Source: Phenylobacterium sp. CCH9-H3 (GTDB taxonomy: Bacteria > Pseudomonadota > Alphaproteobacteria > Caulobacterales > Caulobacteraceae). Taken from it: a stretch of 33,763 nucleotides of DNA. How positions within the stretch are numbered: the first letter of the stretch is position 1; every line of letters begins with the position of its first letter. Below the pieces are notes generated by a model, which was given only the letters and a program-made list of their open reading frames with translations, was not told the origin of the DNA and did no database searches. The position numbers and the translations under genes are program-made. Positions 25,261 through 33,763 of this stretch are shown here, in pieces. The DNA lies in the NCBI RefSeq assembly GCF_001557235.1, contig NZ_LSJI01000113.1:1-33763 (forward strand), written 5' to 3'.

Positions 25261-25920
25261 TCACACCGCCAGCGATCGGCGGCGCGCGCGCAGCATCGCG
25301 CCCATGCCCCCGAAGCCTGCGAGCATGAGCGCCCAGCCGGCCGGCTCGGGCGCGGCGGAGACGGCCGGCGCCTGCAGGTCGAAGCGGATATTGTCCAAGG
25401 CGACGTTGTAGGAGTCCGGCCCCCAGCGCAGGACGACACCGTCCAGGTAGGCGGTGTTAATGCTGGCGCTCTCGTGCCCGCCCGCCGTGGTCGACCCCGT
25501 GAAGCTGGTCAGGACGTTCCCGGCGAGGTCGAGGATCTTGAAGGGCGCGTTGCGGGCGCCGCCGAAGCCCGCGTAGTCGAAGTCCAGCAGCGAAAGCTTG
25601 TAGCCGTTAGCCGCCCTCAACACCACCTCACCATAGGCGTTGCGAGCGTCGGCGCCGGCGTAGAGCACCTTGTCGAGGTCGCCGTACTTGCCCGACCAGT
25701 AGAAGGCCGACGAGGTCGCTTCGCCGGTGGCGACCGAGACCGTGTCGTACGAGACATCCACGCCGGCCTGATCGCCATAAGCCTGGGAAATCGCGCAGAG
25801 CGTCCCCGACGCCGAGCACGGCGCATTGGTGAAGTCTAGCAGAACCACGGCGGCGTTGGCAGGACCGGCGCCGAGGGTCAAGGCGGCCGCGACCGCGCCG
25901 ATGGCGGTAAAACTCTTCAT
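25261..25920 (-). CDS. PEPxxWA-CTERM sorting-domain exported protein
   Basis: This 219-residue protein has a Sec signal peptide (MKSFTAIGAVAAALTLGAGPANA), a beta-rich middle with no recognised enzyme motif, and a C-terminal sorting signal. That signal starts with PEPAGWALML at ~191, continues as a hydrophobic stretch, and ends in the basic LRARRR. This is the PEPxxWA-CTERM variant seen in alphaproteobacteria, handled by an exosortase. The middle (~25-185) carries jellyroll-like strands (YKLSLLDFDYAGFGG, VVLRWGPDSYNVALDNIRFD) and may bind polysaccharide. GGAG lies nine bases before the start, in a locally AT-richer leader. No exosortase or polysaccharide gene is in the window. Confidence 0.9.
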   Translation of the reverse strand: MKSFTAIGAVAAALTLGAGPANAAVVLLDFTNAPCSASGTLCAISQAYGDQAGVDVSYDTVSVATGEATSSAFYWSGKYGDLDKVLYAGADARNAYGEVVLRAANGYKLSLLDFDYAGFGGARNAPFKILDLAGNVLTSFTGSTTAGGHESASINTAYLDGVVLRWGPDSYNVALDNIRFDLQAPAVSAAPEPAGWALMLAGFGGMGAMLRARRRSLAV

Positions 25921-26034
25921 GATTTAATCTCCAATGTTAACTCGTTTAGGTTGCATAGTGGCGCGCCGCATCGCGCCGGGGCGGTGAGCCCGGGCGGGCT
26001 TGGCGACGGTGGTCGGGTCGGGATTAGACGGGTG

Positions 26035-26547
26035 TCATGACGGCGGGCTGGCGAACATCCGACCCGCGACCTCGGGGGTGTAGAAGTCCAGGTATCGGCG
26101 CGTGCCTGTGGGGGGCAGCACCTCGATCAGGCAACGGTTGTCGATCCAGAGTTCAACCAGGTCGAACACGCCGCCCCGCTCGCAGGTCACGGCGCGCCAG
26201 CCCCGCTCGCGGCCCAGGTCGACGATCTCCTCGGCGGACAGTTGGCTGGTGAGGGCGACATGAAATCCGCTGAGGCTGGCGGGGGCGCCGTCGGTGCGGA
26301 TCTGGGTCTCCCAAGGCATGACGAACGCACCGGCTGCGCTATGGGCGAGGTCGGGCTCACCCTCGCCTTGGTGATGGATCGCTGTGGCCGGCAGCACTTC
26401 GACGCCCCAGCCGGAGCCGTCGCGGGCGATGGCCACCCACGCGCCCGCGACAACGGGGAAAGGCATTACGGCGCCATCGATGATGCGGCCGATGACCTCG
26501 GCGGTCCCTTCCGGGTCAGCGGCAGGAATGGAGACGTGGGCGATCAC
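26035..26547 (-). CDS. VOC-superfamily (glyoxalase-like) protein
   Basis: This 170-residue protein has two beta-alpha-beta-beta-beta repeats typical of the vicinal-oxygen-chelate fold: IAHVSIPAADPEGTAEVIGR at the start and GFHVALTSQLSAEEIVDLGR in the second half, ending with LIEVLPPTGTRRYLDFYTPE. His and Glu residues lie where VOC proteins bind a divalent metal, but the full set is not certain by eye. It starts with GTG 26547 overlapping the tetR stop (GTGA), which fixes the start and shows coupling. Control by the TetR protein is likely. The reaction and ligand are unknown. Confidence 0.75.
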   Translation of the reverse strand: MIAHVSIPAADPEGTAEVIGRIIDGAVMPFPVVAGAWVAIARDGSGWGVEVLPATAIHHQGEGEPDLAHSAAGAFVMPWETQIRTDGAPASLSGFHVALTSQLSAEEIVDLGRERGWRAVTCERGGVFDLVELWIDNRCLIEVLPPTGTRRYLDFYTPEVAGRMFASPPS

Positions 26548-27194
26548 TGCGCGGCGTCCTTGGCGGTGGCGGTGGCGTGCGTGGGGCGGAGCGGCTTGGC
26601 GCCCCGGCGGCGAAGTTCGGCGAGAATGATCTCGACCGCCCAGGCCGAGACCTCTGCGGCGGGCTCGCCGGTCAGGTCCCACTGCTCGCGGAAGGAGATC
26701 CAGGGGTAGGCCGAGTAGAGGAGCTGGAGCAGGGCCGCGGCCTTGACCCGCTCACCCTCGTCAAGCGCCGGCGCGGCCTCGGCCACCAGCTTCAGGAAGA
26801 TGGCCGAGCGCTCTGCGTTCAGGCTGGAGCGGATCTTGAGCCCCTCCTCCGTGCGCACGCTGGCCAGAACGTGCCCTGGAGCTGCGTCGAAGGTCTGGTA
26901 GAGCGGCCCGACCTTCAGCGCGATCTCGTCCGCGGTCTCGGGCATGCCGACCGTGACGCCGTTGCGGCGGTTAAGCCAGGCCCATAGGCCCTGCAGCAAT
27001 ACGTCCCGGCTTGGGAAATGGCGGTAGACCGTGACCTCACGCACGCCGGCCCTGGCCGCCACCGCGCGGGTGGTGGCGGCCTCGATCCGCCCCTCCTCCG
27101 CGTAGATCGCGGCCATCGACTGCAGGATTTTCTCCCGAGTCGCGTCCGACTGTTCCTGGCGCAGGGCGGAATTATATGTGCGCTTATCGCTCAT
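26544..27194 (-). CDS. TetR family transcriptional regulator
   Basis: This 216-residue protein has an N-terminal TetR helix-turn-helix (SDATREKILQSMAAIYAEEG, then TTRAVAARAGVREVTVYRHF) and a divergent helical ligand-binding domain. ATG 27194 is chosen because an in-frame ATG at 27227 would place an 8-base-arm palindrome inside the coding sequence. With 27194 the palindrome abuts the start codon as an operator would. The Shine-Dalgarno match is weak at this start. It is followed by the coupled VOC gene on the same strand and is divergent from the TonB receptor gene. Autorepression and control of the VOC gene, and perhaps the receptor, are likely. Confidence 0.92.
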   Translation of the reverse strand: MSDKRTYNSALRQEQSDATREKILQSMAAIYAEEGRIEAATTRAVAARAGVREVTVYRHFPSRDVLLQGLWAWLNRRNGVTVGMPETADEIALKVGPLYQTFDAAPGHVLASVRTEEGLKIRSSLNAERSAIFLKLVAEAAPALDEGERVKAAALLQLLYSAYPWISFREQWDLTGEPAAEVSAWAVEIILAELRRRGAKPLRPTHATATAKDAAQ

Positions 27195-27216
27195 GATGTA
27201 AGTGCGTATTACATCA
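27194..27216. promoter_or_regulatory. Palindromic operator at the tetR start
   Basis: TGATGTAA-gtgcgta-TTACATCA is a perfect inverted repeat with 8-base arms and a 7-base spacer, 23 bases in all. It touches the A of the tetR start codon and is much more AT-rich than its surroundings. Its size, symmetry and place beside a TetR gene match a TetR-type operator for autorepression. The binding protein is inferred. Confidence 0.72.
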
Positions 27217-27238
27217 ATTTGGCGCATGCAACATCAAT
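27211..27238. repeat. Direct repeat ACATCAAT spaced by 20 bases
   Basis: ACATCAAT occurs at 27211-27218 and again at 27231-27238, with starts exactly 20 bases apart (about two helical turns). The first copy shares its ACATCA with the right arm of the palindrome. The second may be an extra half-site for the same regulator. Confidence 0.5.
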
Positions 27239-27353
27239 CTTGACCGTGCGGGTGCTGCCGAGCCGGCGCCTACGACGGGTGTGTCCCCGGCGCATCGCAT
27301 CGGAGCTGACATCCCACTGTCGTGTAATCGATAACATCCATGCCTAAGGCGGC

Positions 27354-27374
27354 CCCCAGTTTCGAAAGCTGGGG
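27354..27374 (+). promoter_or_regulatory. Leader hairpin covering the ribosome site of the TonB receptor gene
   Basis: CCCCAG pairs with CTGGGG around the self-complementary TTTCGAAA, with one bulged G. The right arm holds GGGG (27371-27374), the likely ribosome-binding site, eight bases before ATG 27383. If it forms in the mRNA it would limit translation. The structure is read from sequence only. Confidence 0.4.
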
Positions 27375-27382
27375 ATCCCACC

Positions 27383-29890
27383 ATGAAGTTTGCGCTGCTT
27401 GCCGCCGCCTCGGCGGCCGTCCTCTCGCTGGCGTCCGCCGCCCAGGCCGCCGAAGCCGACGAGGTGGGTACGGTCGAGGAACTGGTCGTCACGGGCCGCG
27501 CCGGCTCGGAGGCCCAGAAGCGGATCGAGGCCTCCTACGCCATCACCACGATCTCAGAGGACAAGCTGCGCATGCAGTCCCCGCCCAGCGTGGCGGAGGT
27601 GCTGAAGAACGTTCCCGGGCTGTGGGTTGAGGCGTCGGGCGGCGTGGGCGGCGCGAACATCCGCGCCCGGGGCATTCCTATCGAAGGCTTCGCCGCCATC
27701 GCCCTGCAGGAAGACGGCCTGCCGGTGCAGCATGACGGTGGCCTGGGCTTCCTGAACACCGACTTCTCGTTCCGGATGGACGAAACGGTGAACCGCGTGG
27801 AGGTGGTCCGCGGCGGCCCCTCCTCGATCTTCGCATCCTATGCGCCGGGCGGCACGATCAACTTCATCACCCGCAAGGCGACGCAGCCCTTCGAGGGCCT
27901 GGCCAAGGCCGAGGTGGGCGACTGGGGCTACTGGCGGGGCGATGCCTGGATGGGCGGCGTGGTGGGCGGCTTCCGGCTGGGCCTGGGCGGCTACTACCGC
28001 CAGGACGACGGCGTGCGCGATCCCGGGTTCGACGCCAACAAGGGGGGCCAGGTCCGCTTCCAGGTGGGCCGCGACTTCGAGAACGGCTCCATCGACTTCA
28101 ACGTCAAGCACATCGACGACAACACGATCTTCTACCTGCCGGTCCCGCTGACCTTCGACCCCAAGGGCGATACGGCCGAGATCCCCGGCTTCGACGCCAC
28201 CACCGGCACCCTGGCGGGCCCGGAGACGGGCAAGCTGACCTTCCGCACCAACCGCGGGCCCTTCCTGTTCGACCAGACCAAGGGCTCGGACCTGAAGCTG
28301 ACCCAGTACACCCTGTCGGGGACGCTGGACGTGGCGGGCTGGCAGATCCGCAACGGCTTCCGCTATCGCACCAGCGACCTGACACGCTCGGCGTTCTTCC
28401 CCAACACGCCGGTGCTGGCCTCGGCGCGGATCGCCCAGGACCAGGCCCGCGCCCCGGCCGGCAGCGTCGGCCGGCTGACCTACGTCAACGGCGGCCAGGC
28501 CTTCGACGTGGCGAACCAGAACGGCACGGGCCTCGTCATGGACGCCTTCCTGCGCGCCCAGGACATCACCCTGGACGAGACGATCAACGACCTGCGCTTC
28601 ACCCGGACTTTCGAGATGGGCGGCCAGCGGCACAACGTGGCGTTCGGGGTCTATTACGCCAAGGCCGAGGAGACCTTCTACCAGCAGGGCGCGGCGGTGC
28701 TGGTGGACGTGCGTGAGAACGCGCGCCTGCTGAACCTCAGCTTCGTCAACGCCGCTGGCGCGACGGTGGCGCAGATGACCGAGAACGGCTTCTCGCGGTA
28801 CGGCAGCCAGTTCAACAACGCCGAAGGCGAGTCCGAGACCTGGGCCCTCTACGCCGCCGACGAGTGGAACATCACCGACAAGCTGCGCATCGACTTCGGC
28901 GCCCGCTGGGAGCGGATCGAGCTGACCGGCCGCAACGAGGGCAGCTCGACGATCAACCTGAACCAGTCGCCGACCCTTGCGGACGACCAGGCGATCAGCG
29001 GCAACGGCGTCTTCACGCCCCTGGACCGCAGCTTCGACGACTGGGGCGCGACGGTGGCGGTGAACTACCAGTTCTCGTCCGACTTCGGCGCCTATGCCCG
29101 CTACACCAAGGGCTTCCGCCTGCCCTCGCTGGGGGACTTCATCACCAACCCCACGAACACCTCGCCTCGGCCCTCGACCAGCGACCTGTACGAGGCGGGG
29201 ATCAAGGTCGACCGGCCGATGTTCACGGCCTACCTGACCGCCTTCCTGACCAAGTTCGACAGCCAGAGCTTCAGCGAGACCCGGTACGACCAGGCCACCA
29301 ACAGCTTCGTCAGCCGGACCGAGTTCGCCTCCACCGAAACCTATGGCGTGGAGCTGGAAGGCACGGCGCGGCCGACCGACTGGTTCGACGTGAGCCTGAA
29401 CGCCACGATCCAGGATCCGCACCTGGGCAAGTTCATCTTCAATGAGCGCGTGGCCAAGGTGGGCGGCGCCTGCCCCCTGCCCTCCGACACCCTGACGGCG
29501 GGGTCGGACTGCCTGCGGGCGCGGGACTTCACGGACAACACCATCGTCCGCACGCCGAAGGTCAGCCTGCGGGTGACGCCGGGCGTGAACCTGTTCGACG
29601 GCCGCGTGCGCGCCGAGCTGGATCTGCAGTATTACGGCAAGCGGTTCTCGGACCTGGCCAACACCCTGACCATTCCCGACTACTACCTGCTGAACGCCCA
29701 GGTGCGCTGGAACGTCACCGACCAGCTGACGATCCACGCCTACGGCACGAACCTGACCAACGAGATCGGCCTGACCGAGGGCAACCCCCGGGCCGGCCAG
29801 TTCATCTCGGGCGAGGCGGGGTCGCGATACTACCTGGCCCGGCCGGAGCTGGGCCGGACCTTCAAGGCCGCCGTGCTATACCGCTTCTGA
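27383..29890 (+). CDS. TonB-dependent outer-membrane receptor
   Basis: This 835-residue protein is a full-length TonB-dependent receptor. It has a signal peptide ending AAQAAE, then a TonB-box-like EELVVTG. The plug domain follows (~50-165, with VAEVLKNVPGLWVEASGG, NIRARGI and VEVVRGGPSSIFASYAPGG), then a 22-strand barrel ending in the aromatic FKAAVLYRF. Such receptors import siderophores, vitamins, glycans or other compounds using TonB energy. No siderophore or cobalamin genes are nearby, and the overlapping downstream gene is an exported PHP-type hydrolase, so an organic compound that is cleaved in the periplasm is a reasonable inference. It stops at 29888-29890 overlapping the next ATG (TGATG). 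Confidence 0.95.
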   Translation: MKFALLAAASAAVLSLASAAQAAEADEVGTVEELVVTGRAGSEAQKRIEASYAITTISEDKLRMQSPPSVAEVLKNVPGLWVEASGGVGGANIRARGIPIEGFAAIALQEDGLPVQHDGGLGFLNTDFSFRMDETVNRVEVVRGGPSSIFASYAPGGTINFITRKATQPFEGLAKAEVGDWGYWRGDAWMGGVVGGFRLGLGGYYRQDDGVRDPGFDANKGGQVRFQVGRDFENGSIDFNVKHIDDNTIFYLPVPLTFDPKGDTAEIPGFDATTGTLAGPETGKLTFRTNRGPFLFDQTKGSDLKLTQYTLSGTLDVAGWQIRNGFRYRTSDLTRSAFFPNTPVLASARIAQDQARAPAGSVGRLTYVNGGQAFDVANQNGTGLVMDAFLRAQDITLDETINDLRFTRTFEMGGQRHNVAFGVYYAKAEETFYQQGAAVLVDVRENARLLNLSFVNAAGATVAQMTENGFSRYGSQFNNAEGESETWALYAADEWNITDKLRIDFGARWERIELTGRNEGSSTINLNQSPTLADDQAISGNGVFTPLDRSFDDWGATVAVNYQFSSDFGAYARYTKGFRLPSLGDFITNPTNTSPRPSTSDLYEAGIKVDRPMFTAYLTAFLTKFDSQSFSETRYDQATNSFVSRTEFASTETYGVELEGTARPTDWFDVSLNATIQDPHLGKFIFNERVAKVGGACPLPSDTLTAGSDCLRARDFTDNTIVRTPKVSLRVTPGVNLFDGRVRAELDLQYYGKRFSDLANTLTIPDYYLLNAQVRWNVTDQLTIHAYGTNLTNEIGLTEGNPRAGQFISGEAGSRYYLARPELGRTFKAAVLYRF

Positions 29891-31280
29891 TGCGGGGCCG
29901 GTTCGTTTCGATGATCGCGGGCGCGGTGGCTTCGGCCGCCGCGCTCGTCGCGTTTCCGGCCGCGGCGGAGACCCTGACGCTCACCGGCGTCATGACCGGG
30001 GCCGACCACCAGACCTATCGCGAAGTCCCGTTCCGCGTCCCGGCCGGGACCACCTCGGTCACGGTGGAGTTCGCCTATACGGGCAAAGACCAGAAGTCGG
30101 TGATCGACCTCGGCGTCCGTGACCCGCAGCGGTTCCGCGGCTGGAGCGGCGGCAACAAGCCTAAGTTTACCCTGACCGAAACATGGGCGACGCCGTCCTA
30201 CCTGCCCGGGCCCCTGCCAGCCGGCGAATGGAAGCTGATCCTGGGCGTGCCCAACCTGCGCAAGGACGGCCGCGCCGACTACACCGCGACGATCACCCTG
30301 GACCGCAGCCCGGTGTTCCACGGCTTCGCCGAGGCGCCGCTGAAGACCGGGCCCGGCTGGTATCGCGGCGACCTGCACATGCACACCCAGCATTCGGACG
30401 GATCGTGCGGCTCGCGGATGGGCAAGCGCATCCCCTGCCCGCTGTTCCGGACGCTGGAGGCGGCGGCCGCGCGCGGGCTCGATTTCGTGGCGGTGACCGA
30501 GCACAACACCACGGCCCACTTCCAGGACCTGGCCGAGCTGCAGCCCTACTACGACGACCTGCTGCTGATCCCGGGCCGGGAGATCACCACCTTCCACGGC
30601 CACGCCAATGTGTTCGGCGTCACGGCGCCGCTCGACTTTCAGTTGGGCGGCCCGCGGGCGCCGGACATGAACCGGATCCTGGACCAGGTGGAGGCGGCGA
30701 AGGGGCTGATCTCCATCAACCATCCGGCGCTGCCTTCGGGCGAGGCCTGCATGGGCTGCGGCTGGACGGCGAAGACCGACTTCGCCCGCATCCCGGCCAT
30801 CGAGGCGATCAACGGCGTCGTCAGCGAAGGGCCCTGGTCGGGGATCGCGTTCTGGGAGGCAAGGCTGAACGCAGGCTTCCGGATCACCGCCGTCGGCGGC
30901 TCAGACAACCACGACGCCACCCTGCCGACCGCGCGGGGCGTTGGAACCCCGACGACCGTGGTCTGGGCGGAGAACCTCAGCCAGGACGCCATCCTGGACG
31001 GCATCCGCCAGGGCCGGGCGTTCGTGGACGTGCAAGGCACGCGCGACAGGCTGCTGGACGTACGCGCCGACGGGACGAAGCTGTCGGTGCGCGTCGCCAA
31101 GGCGGCGGGCGGGCGGCTGGCGTTCGCAGGGCCGGCCGCAGCGGGCCTCGCCGACGCCGCGCCGCTGGGGGAAGACACGTCCCGCACCTTCGACCTCACG
31201 GGCCGGAAGGGCTGGCTCCGGGTCGATGTGCGCGGTCCCGACGGCAAGCTTTGGCTGCTGGGGAACCCGGTCTGGCTGGA

Positions 31281-31284
<4 letters not shown>
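29890..31284 (+). CDS. Exported CehA/McbA-like PHP-domain metallohydrolase
   Basis: This 464-residue protein has a signal peptide (~1-26, ending FPAAAE). An N-terminal beta-rich domain (~28-140) comes before a PHP domain from ~155. PHP metal motifs are visible: GDLHMHTQHSDG (His163, His165, Asp170), VAVTEHNTT, ISINHPALPSG, and AVGGSDNHD near the end of the domain. The group includes the carbaryl hydrolase CehA and other phosphoesterase-like hydrolases. A cysteine-containing insert (GSCGSRMGKRIPC and EACMGCG) may hold a disulfide. Its ATG overlaps the receptor stop, so the two are made together. The stop TAA overlaps that of the convergent kinase. The substrate is unknown. Confidence 0.88.

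Positions 31285-33763
<2,479 letters not shown>

Noticed and set aside
25924..25940. Possible CtrA site (two TTAA) before the PEP-CTERM gene
   Set aside because: Both TTAA halves are perfect but are nine bases apart rather than seven, and the second overlaps the leader next to the start codon.
27554..29737. Long minus-strand open frame opposite the TonB receptor
   Set aside because: Product is Val/Gly/Arg/His-rich with no motif; it is an antisense shadow of a well-supported receptor gene.

Overview
The window is GC-rich, densely packed bacterial chromosome. The gene set points to an alphaproteobacterium of the Caulobacterales, perhaps Phenylobacterium or a close relative. The basis is a Caulobacter-type Cpa/Tad gene set, a PEPxxWA-CTERM protein, a TonB-dependent receptor, P450/CoA-type catabolic genes, and frequent ATGA, GTGA or TGATG gene junctions. 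The taxon is inferred from protein character, not from a marker gene. I see no rRNA, tRNA, CRISPR array, transposase, integrase or phage gene.

Layout. (1) 1-3780: the 3' end of a biotin-dependent acyl-CoA carboxylase alpha subunit, an exported proline-iminopeptidase-like hydrolase, and on the minus strand an aldo/keto reductase followed by a CaiB/BaiF CoA-transferase. (2) 3968-10759: a six-gene Tad/Flp pilus block, cpaB-cpaC-cpaE-cpaF-tadB-tadC, with no pilin, prepilin peptidase or cpaD beside it. (3) 10766-12050, minus: cytochrome b561 then a VIT-family metal transporter. (4) 12127-16263: a CrtC/AttH-like protein divergent from a tightly coupled P450, APH-type kinase and 127-aa protein, then a 55-aa protein. 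(5) 16260-17841: a SnoaL-like protein and a NIPSNAP protein on minus, divergent from an ArsR-type regulator. (6) 17792-21250, minus: a P2-type ATPase and a membrane-anchored LprI-like protein. (7) 21542-25224: a Tat-exported flavin amine oxidase with its own cytochrome c, then a DUF35 zinc-ribbon/OB protein with a thiolase-like partner. (8) 25261-27194, minus: a PEPxxWA-CTERM protein and a TetR-VOC pair with a clear palindromic operator at the tetR start. (9) 27383-31284: a TonB-dependent receptor overlapping an exported PHP-domain (CehA/McbA-like) hydrolase. (10) 31281 to the end, minus: a hybrid sensor kinase whose start lies beyond the window.

Much of the region outside the pilus block suits uptake and breakdown of unusual organic compounds: import (TonB receptor), exported hydrolysis or oxidation (PHP hydrolase, amine oxidase plus cytochrome c), oxygenation and phosphorylation (P450 plus kinase), and CoA chemistry (CaiB, thiolase/DUF35, biotin carboxylase). 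The best candidates for something not well described are the P450-kinase-small protein unit with its divergent CrtC-like gene, the coupled receptor-PHP hydrolase pair beside a TetR operator, and the pilin-less Tad block. No substrate can be named from sequence alone.
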